From Streptomyces wedmorensis (GTDB lineage Bacteria; Actinomycetota; Actinomycetes; Streptomycetales; Streptomycetaceae): 64,000 bases of DNA. Both the position numbers and the translations under genes were made by a program. The notes beneath the pieces were generated by a model. The model did no database searches and was not told where the DNA came from. It saw nothing but the letters and a program-made list of their open reading frames with translations. Below are positions 9,054 through 18,858 of this stretch, in pieces. Where the stretch lies: the NCBI RefSeq assembly GCF_000716445.1, contig NZ_JNWK01000009.1, positions 124,001-188,000 on the forward strand, read 5' to 3'. The stretch's first letter is position 1, and each line of letters begins with the position of its first letter.

Positions 9054-10562
9054 TCAGGACTCCTTGCCGAGGCCGTGGGAGTGGACCAGGTCGGGGTCGG
9101 CCACGCTCGGGCGCTCCCGCCAGAACGCGGGGGCTCGCAGCCGCCACACGAGCATGACGACCACACCGACGAGGGCGATGCCGATGCCGATCACGAGTGG
9201 CGGGCCGAGGCCGAACCACGAGGTGCCGCTGTAGGAGTTCTCCGGATCGGATATGTCGGCGACCGACCGCACCAGGAGCCACGTGAGCAGTCCGGAACCG
9301 ATCAGCGGGCCGAGCCCGATGAAGAGGAAGTTGTGGACGCTCGCGAAGAGGTGGCGACGGTAGTAGACCACGCAGGCGATGCCCGTGAGCGCGTAGTAGA
9401 AGGCGATGAGCAGCGAGAGCGCGGTGAGCGAGTCGAAGAGGGCGTTGGAGCTGATCTGGCTCACCGTGAGGTACCAGGTGATGGCGATGCCGGCGACCCA
9501 CCACGTACTCACGTCGGGGGTCCGGAAGCGCGGGTTGATGCGGCCGTACGGGGCGGGCAGCGCCCGGCGGCGGGCCATGGAGAGCGCCGTACGCGAGGCC
9601 GGGATGATCGTCGTCTGGGTGGAGGCGATGGCGGAGGTGGAGACGGCGAGCAGCAGGATCCAGTCCCAGCCGCCGAGGACGTCCGTGGCGAGCTGGGCGA
9701 AGACGAACTCCTCCTCGTCCGCGTTCTCTGCGAGGAAGGCGGGACCGGCGTACGCCACGACGGCGAAGCCCACGGACACGTAGGTCACCAGGAGGATGAC
9801 GGTCGACCAGAGCCCTGCCTTGCCGGGGGCGGTCGCGGAGTCTTCCACCTCTTCGGTGAGATTGACCGCCGACTCCCAGCCCCAGTAGATGAAGACGCCG
9901 AGCAGCAGCCCACCCGTGAGTGCGGCACCACCGGCACCGAACGGATTCAGCCAGCTGAGGGAGGGTTCCACCGCGTCGTACTTGCTCGTGCCGCCGTAGA
10001 CGCTGTACAGCGCCACGCCCACGAAGATCAGCAGACAGGCGACCTGGGCCAGGATCAGGACGTTCTGCACCTTGGCCGACAGCTCGGTGCCGATGACGCA
10101 CACGGCCGTCATCACGAGGATGAGCAGCACGGTGAGCAGCTGGCGGACGAAGGTGTTGTCCACCCAGCCGTCCAGGCCGAAGGCGAGCAGCGCGAAGCTG
10201 ACGGCCACGTCGGCGAGCGAGCCGACGACCAGGACTCCGGTCATCGTTATCGCCCATCCGCCGAGCCAGCCGGCCCACGGGCCCATGGCGCGCGTCACCC
10301 AGGAGAACGTCGTGCCGCAGTCCTGGTCGACCTTGTTCAGGTAGTAGAACGCCGATGCTATGAGCAGCATCGGCACGAAGGAGGCGACCATGACGCCGGG
10401 TGCGTAGATCCCGACCAGTGCGACCACGGGGCCGATCACGGCCGCCAGGGAATAGGCGGGAGAGGTGGCGTTGAGCCCGATGACCAGGGCGTCGACGAAC
10501 CCGATGGCGTTGGCCTTCAAACCGACGGGCCGCCCGGCGGGCGCGGCATCTCCTGCGGCCAT
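9054..10562 (-). CDS. APC superfamily amino acid permease
   Basis: A 502-residue integral membrane protein with about 12 hydrophobic segments. It begins after a short cytoplasmic N-terminus with the APC-typical stretch FVDALVIGLNATSPAYSLA. It is likely to import or exchange amino acids or polyamines by proton symport, but the substrate cannot be read from the sequence. The ATG at 10562-10560 is preceded by a GAGGGGAAC-type ribosome site. The downstream universal stress protein may modulate it. Confidence 0.88.
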   Translation of the reverse strand: MAAGDAAPAGRPVGLKANAIGFVDALVIGLNATSPAYSLAAVIGPVVALVGIYAPGVMVASFVPMLLIASAFYYLNKVDQDCGTTFSWVTRAMGPWAGWLGGWAITMTGVLVVGSLADVAVSFALLAFGLDGWVDNTFVRQLLTVLLILVMTAVCVIGTELSAKVQNVLILAQVACLLIFVGVALYSVYGGTSKYDAVEPSLSWLNPFGAGGAALTGGLLLGVFIYWGWESAVNLTEEVEDSATAPGKAGLWSTVILLVTYVSVGFAVVAYAGPAFLAENADEEEFVFAQLATDVLGGWDWILLLAVSTSAIASTQTTIIPASRTALSMARRRALPAPYGRINPRFRTPDVSTWWVAGIAITWYLTVSQISSNALFDSLTALSLLIAFYYALTGIACVVYYRRHLFASVHNFLFIGLGPLIGSGLLTWLLVRSVADISDPENSYSGTSWFGLGPPLVIGIGIALVGVVVMLVWRLRAPAFWRERPSVADPDLVHSHGLGKES

Positions 10563-10766
10563 GTTCCCCTCGCTCCCGTCGAATCGGACAGAACAGCGAG
10601 ACCTGCGCCTTCATCGTATAGACGCTCGCTCCCGCGTGCATGCGCAGGAGCGAGGGCGCCCGCCCCGACGTCGTCCCTGCTCGCGCACGCCCCACGACGC
10701 CTCGTGGCCCGGCGGCAGGTCGAGGAAGCGGAGCGGGAGGCCATCGCCTCGGGCCGGACGGGGACC

Positions 10767-11174
10767 TCAACTCCCCTTTCCGAAGACAAGCACCTCAGTG
10801 GAGGCGAAGCCCATGGGGGCCGGGAAGCCGGCTCCCAGGCTGCGGCCGAGGGCCTCGAAGAGGTCCACGCACGCCTGGCGAGGCATGGCGGCCGGTCTCA
10901 AGGACCGTGCTCGGATCCGCGGCGAAGACTCCGAGAGCGCGGAGTCGGTCGATGGTGGACTGGATGGCGCCGGGTGTGCTGTTCATGACCTCGTCGATGT
11001 AGTCACCGACTGGCGGACCGGCCGCCCGCGCAGCCCGCATGGTGCCTCGAAGGGAATGAAATCGTCCACTCCGCCTCGGCTGTCGGTGCTGCGCACGATG
11101 TCGAATCCCGTACGCGCCATGCGCCGCTTGATCCCTGACTTCAGCACCGCTGTTCCCTTTCCTGCCGCCTTCAT
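10767..11174 (-). pseudogene. Remnant of a SAM-dependent (sugar O-)methyltransferase-like gene
   Basis: An intact ribosome site (GGGAGGA) and ATG at 11174-11172 open a reading frame that starts MKAAGKGTAVLKSG and reaches VDDFIPFE. The reading then continues one base out of frame (TMRAARAAG, VGDYIDEVMNSTPGA, then STVLETG), like the region leading to the SAM-binding glycine loop. It then jumps to a third frame with a plausible C-terminus (RQACVDLFEALGRSLGAG to VLVFGKGS and a stop at 10767). The central catalytic part is missing. This is a frameshifted, internally deleted pseudogene; the exact family is a tentative recognition. Confidence 0.6.
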
Positions 11175-12371
11175 CACGCGTGTCCTCCCAGGCCGTGTCC
11201 ACTTTCGGTGCCCGGCCACAGCCGGGCGGGGAGCTGTCTTGCGGCGCTCCGCCCTGAGGTCGCGACGAAGGCGATCCGGGCTGTTCGGAGAGGATCGACG
11301 AACCCGTCGTCGGCGGGTTGGGCGTACGCCTCGTACAGAGGCGGAGCCGGGTTCGGTACCGCGTGTTCGTGGCATGCGGGCACGGTCAGTACGGCAGACA
11401 CAGCAGACACTCCGGTGTCGGTGAGGGCACGCCGAAGTCGTCGGCGCGCGTGAGGGCATGGTGGGGTGGAGTGCTGCCGGGGAGTCAGGAGGCGCGGGGA
11501 TGGGCGCGATGCAACAGCGCCTTGAGTGCGTGCGGTCGCGGCAGAGCGGCGGCGGGTCGGGGCGCACGTCGTGGCTTGACATGGGCTGGACCGCGCGGCG
11601 GAGGGTGAGCCCGACGGCGTACGGCAGGTACGTCCACCAGTGGCGTGCGGTGCCGGCCGCCGCACACGTCGGGCGGGCGGGCAGACCGGCTGTGTTGCGC
11701 AGGACGAGGATCAGGGCGAGGCCGGCGACAGCGTTCAACAGGGCCATGGCCAGGGGCTGATGGCGACAGGTCGCCGGGAGCCACAGGTGTCCGTCCGGTT
11801 GGGCTGCGGGGACGTCCGTCCCGGTCAGCCTCAACCAGCCGGACAGGACTGCTCGTACGGCGTTGACGGCGAGGGTGCTTGCGCGGGTGCCGCTGAGCAT
11901 GCGGCCTGGTGGGCGCATGCGGCGAGGACCAATGCCGCGATGAGTACGGCGGGCCAGGAGGCGGCGGCCTCTGCCGTGCACTCGGCCTGATCACCGGCGA
12001 GGTGCTCGCCGAGTACGTCCTGCCGACCTGTTCGGCGACGTACGCCTTCCAGCAGTTCCCCCACACGCGCCCTGAGGTTCTGCTCACCGGTTCCATGGGT
12101 TCTTCGTCTGTTGGTGGTACAGCGGGGGATCCCACGCTGACCTGACAAGACGGCAGCCGGTGAGGCGATCGGCAGTGCTCCCGTCACCGCAGGCACTGTG
12201 CGCCTTCTGTCGAGTGGCGGCATCCTGCCGTGCTCCGGCGAAGCTTGCCCTCCGGCGGCGAGCAGGTGAAGCAGACCTGTCCGATCAGCGTGTCACCGCC
12301 CAGGGCTCGCACCCCGCCGGCAGGCGCCCGGACGGTAGCCGTCGACCTCGGACGCCGGACTCCCTGGGCTG
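11175..12371. other. 1.2 kb without a supportable gene
   Basis: No reading frame here combines a ribosome site, a recognisable family and a normal start. On the minus strand, around 11.6-11.9 kb, there is a hydrophobic stretch (MALLNAVAGLALILVL) and near 11.3 kb another protein-like stretch (PLYEAYAQPADDGFVDPL). They may be worn remains of membrane and enzyme genes. Together with the adjacent methyltransferase remnant this looks like a graveyard segment. Confidence 0.4.
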
Positions 12372-13847
12372 TCAGTCGCCCGCCGCACCCGGCGCCGTCC
12401 GGGCCGCGGCCGTCCTCCGACCCCTGCGGCGCGAGCGCGGGCGCCCCGGCGCCGTGCCCGTCGACAGCTGGAACGTGACCGCCACGCGGGCACCGCCCAG
12501 GGGGCCGCGCGTGATGCGGACGGCGCCCCGGGCGGCGAGGGCCGCGCGACGGGCGATGTCGAGCCCGAGGCCGGTCGAGCCCGTACTCCCGCCGCGGGCG
12601 AGGGCACCGTCCGGGTCGGCGATGCCGGGACCGGCGTCGTGAACGGTCAGTTCCACGGTGTGGGCGGTGCGGCACACGGAGACCTCCAGGGCGGTGCCCC
12701 GGGAGGTGTACCGGAAGACGTTGCCCACGAGCGCGTCCACGACGGCCGTGATGTCCGCTTCGGGGAGGCAGACGGGGGTCGTCTCGTCCGTGATCTGCAG
12801 TGTGCAGGGACGGTCCTGCTGACCCGCGAGCACGGCCCAGAAGGCCGCGCGCCGACGGACGACGTCGGCGACCTCGCAGTGGTCCCCGCCCTCCCGCGGC
12901 CCGTCGGGCGATTCCTCGCCCCGCAGGGCCCGGCCCATCGGGCCGACGGCGAGCGGCGTGCGAGCCTCGGCGATGATCGCGTTGAGCTCCCGCTCCAGTT
13001 CGGCGACGGCCGTCTGGATGCGTCCGGTGTCGGCGCTCGGCGCGATCCGCTCGACCGCCAGGTGCAGGGCGGTCAGGGGGGTGCGGAGCCGGTGGGACAG
13101 GTCCGCGACCAGTTCCCGTTCGACGGCGAGCAGGTCCGTCATGCGGTCGGCCATGGTGTTGAAGGCCGCGCCCGCCTCCTTCAGTTCCGGCGGCCCCTTC
13201 GGCTGGACGCGGGTGTCGAGGTTGCCCGTGCCGAGCCGGCGTGACGCCTCGGCCAGCCGCTTCGCCGCCGTGACGACGGCCGAGCCGAGGCGGTCGGCGA
13301 CCAGGACGGAGCCGCCGAGCAGGACGACCGCCAGACCGGCCATGACGCTCCACGACAGGACGACGCCGCGGGTCAGGTCGTCGTCAGGGACGAAGTTCTC
13401 CACCACCGCGACCCGGTCCTGGGGCAGGATCACCGGCTGCAGGTAGATCCAGCCGCCGGGCACGTCCCGGGAGATGGACTCGCGTTCCTCCTCGGCCCGG
13501 CCCAGCAGATCCGGCGGAGCGTGCCCCGTGCCGCCGACCGTGCTGTGGTCCGGCAGATGGATGACCATGTGCTCGGCCGCGCGCAGCCCCGCCCCCGCCT
13601 CGCGCAGCTCGGCCGCGTCCGTGGTGAGGGCCAGGATCGGCGCCATCGCAGCCGCGCTCTGCTCGGCCGCCGTGATGCTCTGCTCGCGGGCGAGCGACAT
13701 CACGAGCAGCCCCAGCGGGATCAGGAACGACAGCGCCACCATGGAGGTGACGGCCAGGGCCACCCCCGCCAGGGAGCGCCTCACCGCGGGGCCCCGGGCT
13801 CGGCGCGGCGTCTTCGGGGCCCTCGGTTCACGGGTGCAGCGCTCCAA
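12372..13847 (-). CDS. Sensor histidine kinase of a two-component system
   Basis: A 491-residue membrane kinase. A first membrane helix (about residues 28-52) is followed by an extracytoplasmic sensor of about 105 residues. A second helix (161-183) leads to a HAMP linker and dimerisation domain with the phospho-accepting His252 in ADLSHRLRTPL. The ATPase domain has N box VGNVFRYTSRG, G1 DAGPGI and G2 STGLGL. The longest start is TTG at 13847; GTG at 13784 (VRRSLAG) is a realistic alternative. No regulator gene is adjacent; the nearest is at 18859-19566 on the same strand. Confidence 0.9.
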   Translation of the reverse strand: MERCTREPRAPKTPRRARGPAVRRSLAGVALAVTSMVALSFLIPLGLLVMSLAREQSITAAEQSAAAMAPILALTTDAAELREAGAGLRAAEHMVIHLPDHSTVGGTGHAPPDLLGRAEEERESISRDVPGGWIYLQPVILPQDRVAVVENFVPDDDLTRGVVLSWSVMAGLAVVLLGGSVLVADRLGSAVVTAAKRLAEASRRLGTGNLDTRVQPKGPPELKEAGAAFNTMADRMTDLLAVERELVADLSHRLRTPLTALHLAVERIAPSADTGRIQTAVAELERELNAIIAEARTPLAVGPMGRALRGEESPDGPREGGDHCEVADVVRRRAAFWAVLAGQQDRPCTLQITDETTPVCLPEADITAVVDALVGNVFRYTSRGTALEVSVCRTAHTVELTVHDAGPGIADPDGALARGGSTGSTGLGLDIARRAALAARGAVRITRGPLGGARVAVTFQLSTGTAPGRPRSRRRGRRTAAARTAPGAAGD

Positions 13848-13988
13848 CGGGTAGCCGTGCGCCCAGCGCCACGGTCGGGGATTCGGGTCCGGGGCCCGGG
13901 CGACGGGCCGCCGGAGGGTCTCCCGGTACGACGTCCTCCGGGAGTGGCGTATGCCGTCACCGACCCCGTGATCAGGGACGACGGGCCG

Positions 13989-14579
13989 TCAGGAGGCGCC
14001 GAACGACAGGCCGTGCTCGCCGGTGCGCAGGGACACCGCCCGGTCGGCCACCGGGATCGTACACCCCTTGGTCGAACTGCAGCTCGCATAGCCGATCAGC
14101 ACCTTCGCCTCGCCCGGATCGGTCGCCCGGATCGGCAGCGTCACCGTGACGGGGCCGTCGGGGTAGACCGGTACGGCGGCGCGCACGCCCGGCACCGTGA
14201 TGCTCTTGACCGGCTTGTCCACCGTCATCTCACCGGCGGTGGCGACCGAACCGACGGCACGGACCTCGGTCGGCCGCCCCACCCCCTCGACGCCCTCGGC
14301 GGGGAGCGCGGTGCTGTAGAGGTGGAAGCCGGCTTCGTCGGGCGTGAACGTGGCGACCAGGGTCCCCGCGCCGGACTTCCAGTCGGCCACGCTCAGCCGG
14401 ACGGTGACGCCGTTCTCGTTGAACTCCGTCAAGGCGACGGCGTGCGACGGCGCGGACTCCTGGCCGCAGCCGGTCAGCGAGACGGCGGCCAGCAGTGCGG
14501 CCGCGGCCCAGGCGAGGCGCGTGCGCGCGGCGCGGGGGAGGCGGGGGGCCGGGTGGGGAGAGGTCATGGGGCGTCTCAT
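13989..14579 (-). CDS. Lipoprotein resembling the N-terminal domain of DsbD
   Basis: A 196-residue lipoprotein with lipobox LTGC (Cys38). The exported part is beta-rich and contains a motif with two cysteines, IGYASCSSTKGCTIPVADR. This resembles the redox-active CADAGLCYPP loop of the periplasmic N-domain of the disulfide reductase DsbD. In that pathway the domain takes electrons from the membrane protein CcdA/DsbD-beta and passes them to substrate proteins. The first ATG (14579) is preceded by GGAAAG. CcdA and thioredoxin genes lie just upstream on the same strand, supporting the reading. Confidence 0.72.
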   Translation of the reverse strand: MRRPMTSPHPAPRLPRAARTRLAWAAAALLAAVSLTGCGQESAPSHAVALTEFNENGVTVRLSVADWKSGAGTLVATFTPDEAGFHLYSTALPAEGVEGVGRPTEVRAVGSVATAGEMTVDKPVKSITVPGVRAAVPVYPDGPVTVTLPIRATDPGEAKVLIGYASCSSTKGCTIPVADRAVSLRTGEHGLSFGAS

Positions 14580-14709
14580 GTCGTCTTTCCGGGTCCTTCT
14601 CGTGTTTCGGGGAGGTGGGCCGCACGCCGGGGGCGCGACCGGCCCTCTTGGGTACGGGGGAGTGGAGCCGTCCGGTGCGCAGGGGGAGTCGAGCCCTTCC
14701 GGGCACGTG

Positions 14710-14733
14710 GCGCCGGTACTCGGGTACCGGCGC
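14710..14733 (-). terminator. Hairpin immediately after ccdA
   Basis: GCGCCGGTAC (14710-14719) and GTACCGGCGC (14724-14733) form a perfect 10 bp stem with a 4-nt loop. It directly follows the ccdA stop codon on the minus strand, so it probably ends the thioredoxin-tlpA-ccdA transcript before the lipoprotein gene. Confidence 0.7.
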
Positions 14734-15516
14734 TCACAGGGGCGCGGTCGTTCCCTGCAGCCTTACCTGCAACGCGTACACCAGGTCGGTCCACAGGCCG
14801 GTGACCAGCAGGACGCCGACGAGGACCAGAAGTGCGCCGCCGGCCCGCATGACGGTCCCGTGGTGGTTCCTGACCCAGCGGAAGGCGCGCAGGGCCCGCT
14901 GGAAGGCGAGTGCGGTGAGCAGGAAGGGCGCGCCCAGCCCCACGCAGTAGCAGACCATGAGGAGGGCGCCGCGCCCGGCGCTGGCCTCGTTCCAGGCCAG
15001 GGCCTGCACGGCGGCCAGGGTCGGCCCGATGCAGGGGGTCCAGCCCACGCCGAAGACGACGCCCAGCAGGGGCGCGCCGGCCAGGCCGAAGGAGGGCCGG
15101 CGACTGCTGCGCAGCTCGCGCTGGGTGAAGCCGGGCAGCCAGCCCGCGAACGCGAGGCCCATGACGATGGTGAACAGGCCCAGGACCAGCGTGATGCCGT
15201 CCTGGTAGGCGAGCAGGTTGCGCCCGACGAAGCCGAACAGGGCGCCCCCGGACACCAGGACGCCGCTGAAACCCAGGACGAACAGCGCCGCTCCGGCGAC
15301 CATCCGCCCGCGCCGCCCGCCGTCCGCCTCGGCGAGGTCGGACACCGACAGGCTGGTGACGTAGCTCAGGTAGCCCGGCACGAGCGGCAGGACGCACGGG
15401 GAGAGGAAGGACACCAGGCCCGCGGCCACGGCCACCGGCACGGCGAGGAGCAGGGTGCCCGACACCGCGCCGGCGGCCGGCCCGGCGGCGAGCGCCGCCC
15501 ACGTGGGGCCGGTCAT
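14734..15516 (-). CDS. ccdA: CcdA/DsbD-family thiol-disulfide membrane transporter
   Basis: A 260-residue membrane protein with about six helices. It carries the two conserved intramembrane cysteines of the family, in [17 protein letters not shown] and in [12 protein letters not shown]. It moves reducing equivalents from cytoplasmic thioredoxin to extracytoplasmic thiol proteins, for instance for cytochrome c maturation or disulfide repair. Its ATG overlaps the TlpA stop in an ATGA arrangement. Functionally it is the membrane module of a DsbD broken into separate genes. Confidence 0.93.
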   Translation of the reverse strand: MTGPTWAALAAGPAAGAVSGTLLLAVPVAVAAGLVSFLSPCVLPLVPGYLSYVTSLSVSDLAEADGGRRGRMVAGAALFVLGFSGVLVSGGALFGFVGRNLLAYQDGITLVLGLFTIVMGLAFAGWLPGFTQRELRSSRRPSFGLAGAPLLGVVFGVGWTPCIGPTLAAVQALAWNEASAGRGALLMVCYCVGLGAPFLLTALAFQRALRAFRWVRNHHGTVMRAGGALLVLVGVLLVTGLWTDLVYALQVRLQGTTAPL

Positions 15517-16112
15517 GCGTCCTCCCCGGCGACCCGGTCCACGAGGGGCTCCAGCCGCGCGCGGGTGACCGGACCGGAGACGGCGACGGCGATCCGGCCC
15601 TGCCGGTCGATGACCAGCGTGGACGGGACGGCCTGCGGGTTGAGCAGCGCGGGCGGGAAGGCCAGCAGCAGCTTTCCGTCGGGATCGTGGATGCTCGGGT
15701 ACCGCAGACCGTAGGTCCTCTCGAACTCCCGGGCCGGCCCGGTGGAACGGTCGCGGACGTTGACGCCCAGGAGCTCCACGCCGCGCGGCGCCGCCGCACC
15801 GCGCAGCGCCTCCAGGTCGGCGGCCTCGGCGCGGCAGGGGGCGCACCAGGAACCCCACACGTTCAGGACGACGACCTTGCCGCGGTACGAGCGCAGCGCC
15901 AGGTCCCGGCCCGTGAGGTCCCGGCCGGAGGTGTCGGGCGCGGAAGGGCGTTCGGCGACCGGCAGCACCGCCGCGGTCTCGACGGTGCCCGCTCCCGGCG
16001 CGCCGCCGTCCGCCCCCGCCACGGCGCCCCCGCCGCAGCCGGTGGCCGCGAGGGCGAGGAGGAACAGGGCGACCGTCGCCGACGCGCCGCGTCTGTGGCC
16101 GCGGGCCGTCAT
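15513..16112 (-). CDS. TlpA/ResA-like lipoprotein thioredoxin
   Basis: A 199-residue lipoprotein with lipobox ending ATGC (Cys25 region) and a TlpA-type thioredoxin domain from about residue 55. The redox motif is WGSWCAPC, and the cis-proline loop lies in [12 protein letters not shown]. It should act outside the membrane, receiving electrons through CcdA and reducing apocytochrome or other exported thiol proteins. It overlaps ccdA by four bases and the upstream thioredoxin stop by one base (TGATG), a tightly coupled operon. Confidence 0.92.
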   Translation of the reverse strand: MTARGHRRGASATVALFLLALAATGCGGGAVAGADGGAPGAGTVETAAVLPVAERPSAPDTSGRDLTGRDLALRSYRGKVVVLNVWGSWCAPCRAEAADLEALRGAAAPRGVELLGVNVRDRSTGPAREFERTYGLRYPSIHDPDGKLLLAFPPALLNPQAVPSTLVIDRQGRIAVAVSGPVTRARLEPLVDRVAGEDA

Positions 16113-16909
16113 CAGGCCCACTTCCGCAGGAACGCGCCGAGGCCCGTCTCGGTCAGCTCGGGGTTGCCGGTCGAGTGCGTCTCGGTCACCACCTTGCCGT
16201 TGCCGTCGAGGACGACCAGGACGGGCATCTTGTACGCGCCCTCGCCGGAGCAGTAGTCGCGCAGGAGGTCGAAGGCCGAGGAGTCCTGGCTGCCGATGTC
16301 GACCTTGACCACGTGGTACGAGGCGTCCAGGAGCGCCCCCACGCCGCTCGTGGCGAACACCCGGTCGGCGGCCTTGCAGTTGCCGCACCAGTTGGCGCCG
16401 AAGTCGATCAGCACCTTCTTGCCGTCGGCCTTGGCGGCGGCGACCGCGGCCTCGACGGCCCCACGGGCGTCCGCACCGGTCGGGTAGCCGCTGGTGAAGC
16501 CCGAGGAGCCGGAGACGGGAGCGCTCTTCTTCACGGCGGGCTTGGTCGGGGCGGGAGCGGCCGTCGTCCTGGCGGGGCGAGGGGCGGCCTTGGTCGTCGC
16601 CGCGGGGCGCTTGACCACGGGCGAGGAGGCGGAAGGGCTCGGCCGGGTCGTCGGCGGGACCGACGTCGCCGCGGCGGTGGGGGAGGAGGATGCCGTCGCC
16701 GCCCCCATGGACGCCGGGGCGCCGGTTCCCTGGTCGGCGGGCGCGTCCGGGGCCGCCGCCACGGACACGTTCTGCGCCGCGTCGTTCTTCGAGCCGCCCA
16801 CTCCGCAGGCCGTGGCGACGGCGGCGGAGGCGACCGTGAGGGAGACGGCCGAGAAGCGGACGAGGCCCTGGATGCCGGCGGTGCGTTGTTTGCGCCGGTG
16901 TGCGGCCAT
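16112..16909 (-). CDS. Exported thioredoxin-fold protein with Pro/Ala/Thr-rich stalk
   Basis: A 265-residue protein. The N-terminal export signal ends in a plausible lipobox (ATAC, about residue 35). A low-complexity Ala/Pro/Thr/Lys-rich stalk occupies about residues 45-135. The thioredoxin-fold domain has the redox motif [13 protein letters not shown] and cis-Pro region [11 protein letters not shown]. The architecture suggests a wall-spanning tether holding a thiol reductase or oxidase away from the membrane. It heads the operon with tlpA and ccdA, and two additional cysteine positions could matter for redox partner choice. Confidence 0.88.
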   Translation of the reverse strand: MAAHRRKQRTAGIQGLVRFSAVSLTVASAAVATACGVGGSKNDAAQNVSVAAAPDAPADQGTGAPASMGAATASSSPTAAATSVPPTTRPSPSASSPVVKRPAATTKAAPRPARTTAAPAPTKPAVKKSAPVSGSSGFTSGYPTGADARGAVEAAVAAAKADGKKVLIDFGANWCGNCKAADRVFATSGVGALLDASYHVVKVDIGSQDSSAFDLLRDYCSGEGAYKMPVLVVLDGNGKVVTETHSTGNPELTETGLGAFLRKWA

Positions 16910-17066
16910 GACGGATCAACCCCTTGTGTCGGTGAGCTCTCCGGGGCCTTGAGGCGGCCGATGCCGGAGCGGGCGCAGGACGCGGCCCGGCGTCCTGTCC
17001 GCCGGGGCCGGAGCGATCGTCCTGACCGACCGTGAGCTTAGGTGCCGAAAACGCGTCCCGGACCGT

Positions 17067-17085
17067 CCTGATGCCACCCATCAGG
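17067..17085. terminator. Small hairpin
   Basis: CCTGATG and CATCAGG form a 7 bp stem around a 5-nt loop. It lies about 85 nt downstream of the minus-strand gene ending at 17169. It is a weak terminator candidate; there is no T-run on that strand. Confidence 0.3.
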
Positions 17086-17168
17086 CACGCTTAAGGAACT
17101 GCTCAGGTTCGCGACCGCAAGCCCTTCACCAGGGGTTCTCCGGCCGTCCGCGGCGCCTGCCCGAGGAC

Positions 17169-17726
17169 TCACAACCGGGTCTCGCGCACGCTGGCCTGCG
17201 CCGCCGGCACGACGGTCGCCGTGATCTGCGAACGGTGGTCGTCGCTGGTGAAGACGACCACCAGCGTGCCGGGATCGCTCTGACCGGTGCTCGTGCGGAA
17301 ACCCGGATCGGGAACAGCCGAGACGAAGCACACGCTGTCGCGGCCGTACTGGACGGTGACCTTGCCCCCCTCGGAGGGAACCGTGTGCAGCCCGGGGCCG
17401 CCGCTGCACTTCGAGGCCGACGGCCGGGGCGTGGACGTGACGGGCGCCCGCGTGGCCGAGGGCGACGGCGAGGGCGTACGGGTGGTCGGCTGCGGTGACG
17501 AGGGGGACGCGGGCGTGGTGGTGGGAGCCTTCGGCGTGGTCGCGACGGACGAGGCCGGCACCCCCACGAGGACGGACGGGGAGGGGTACACCGCCTGGAC
17601 CGACCGCGCGGCGGGCGGGGTCGGTCGGGTCAGGCCGATGACGAAGTACACCGTGAGCATCACCGCGGTGACGCTGGCCGCGGTGCACGACAGCCATATG
17701 AGGAGATAGCGCAGGAGGCGTGGCAC
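17169..17726 (-). CDS. Single-pass membrane protein with Pro/Ser/Thr stalk (unknown function)
   Basis: A protein of about 185 residues starting from GTG at 17726. One membrane helix (about residues 4-31) is followed by a Pro/Ser/Thr-rich stalk and a compact extracellular domain. Two cysteines in that domain (SKCSGGPGL and DSVCFVSAV) could form a disulfide. I do not recognise the C-terminal domain. Its place next to thiol-redox genes and a CAP-domain protein suggests an envelope role. The start is uncertain because no strong ribosome site is visible. Confidence 0.7.
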   Translation of the reverse strand: MPRLLRYLLIWLSCTAASVTAVMLTVYFVIGLTRPTPPAARSVQAVYPSPSVLVGVPASSVATTPKAPTTTPASPSSPQPTTRTPSPSPSATRAPVTSTPRPSASKCSGGPGLHTVPSEGGKVTVQYGRDSVCFVSAVPDPGFRTSTGQSDPGTLVVVFTSDDHRSQITATVVPAAQASVRETRL

Positions 17727-18037
17727 CGCATCAGTGTGGCCGACGCCCACCGCACCACCCACCCCGCCCTCGTTCACGGAGAGGCGCACGTGTCCCGTAC
17801 GGGCCGACGCGACCGGCGGCCCGACCTGGCGCGACCGCCCCGAGCCGGTCCCGAACCTGAGCCGTTGCTTAGGTCCTCCTGAGCGCATCCCTCAGACGGC
17901 GTTCTCGCAGCTTCGGCACGCCTACGCTCCCGTCTCGGCGCCGGCGGACCCTCTCCGCCGCACGGAACCCGCCCGAGCCGACACGGACCTGGGCCGGCCC
18001 CGCCACCGCACCCGTACACCCCCTGGAGGAAACCGAG

Positions 18038-18850
18038 ATGAGTCCCCGAGCCGCCCACGGACGTCGTGGACACCGCGCCCCGCGTCGCCCGCGCGTCACA
18101 GCCGCCGTGGCGGGCCTCGGTACCCTGGCCGTCGCCGCCGTCTGCCTGGCAGGCGTCGAGCTCGTCGGCTCCGCGCACGACAAGGCCGAATCCGTCGCCC
18201 TGGGCGGCGGCCCGCCCGACCCGACGCCGACCACCGGACCGCCGACCACCGCACCGTCGACCGCACCGACGTCCCCGTCGGCCGCCCCGCACACCCTGAC
18301 GACCCTCTCCACCACGCCGACGGCCCCCTCGGCCACCCCACCGTCCTCGGCCACCGCCAGGGCGGCCAGACCTTCCGCGTCCCCGGGCGCGCAGAAGCCC
18401 AGGTCCGCGCCCCCGGCCACCGAGAAGCCGCCGGCCACCGAGCCCGACAGCGGTACGCGCCCGGCGGGCGGCGACGAGGCCGAGGAGGTCGTACGCCTCG
18501 TGAACGTCGAGCGCGCAGCGGCGGGTTGCAAGGCCCTGACGGTCGACGCGGACCTCACCGAGGCGGCTCAGGACTACACCGACGACATGGCCGCCACCGG
18601 CAACTTCTCCCACACGGGAACCGACGGCTCCCAGCCGCAGGACCGCATCGAGGCGGCCGGATACACCTGGTCACGATCCGGCGAGAACATAGCCAAGGGA
18701 CAGGTCGACGCGGCCGCCGTCATGGACGCCTGGATGCACAGCCCCGGCCACCGGGCCAACATCCTCAACTGCGGCTTCACCGAGATCGGCGTCGGCGTCA
18801 GCACCGACGGAGGCCCCTGGTGGACCCAGGACTTCGGCACCCCCTCCTGA
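18038..18850 (+). CDS. Secreted CAP (SCP/PR-1) domain protein
   Basis: A 270-residue exported protein. An N-terminal signal or anchor (AAVAGLGTLAVAAVCLAGVEL) is followed by a Pro/Thr/Ser linker of about 90 residues. The CAP domain runs from about residue 150, with LVNVERAAAGC, the central HTGTDGS motif, GENIAKG, and the signature HSPGHRANILN near the end. Bacterial CAP proteins are extracytoplasmic, with mostly unknown activity. GGAGGAAACCGAG before the ATG is a strong ribosome site. It converges with the response regulator gene only 8 nt away. Confidence 0.92.
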   Translation: MSPRAAHGRRGHRAPRRPRVTAAVAGLGTLAVAAVCLAGVELVGSAHDKAESVALGGGPPDPTPTTGPPTTAPSTAPTSPSAAPHTLTTLSTTPTAPSATPPSSATARAARPSASPGAQKPRSAPPATEKPPATEPDSGTRPAGGDEAEEVVRLVNVERAAAGCKALTVDADLTEAAQDYTDDMAATGNFSHTGTDGSQPQDRIEAAGYTWSRSGENIAKGQVDAAAVMDAWMHSPGHRANILNCGFTEIGVGVSTDGGPWWTQDFGTPS

Positions 18851-18858
18851 GCCCCTCC

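Noticed and set aside
9075..10988. Long plus-strand open frame opposite the APC permease
   Set aside because: Strongly charged, low-complexity translation typical of the antisense of membrane genes in GC-rich DNA.
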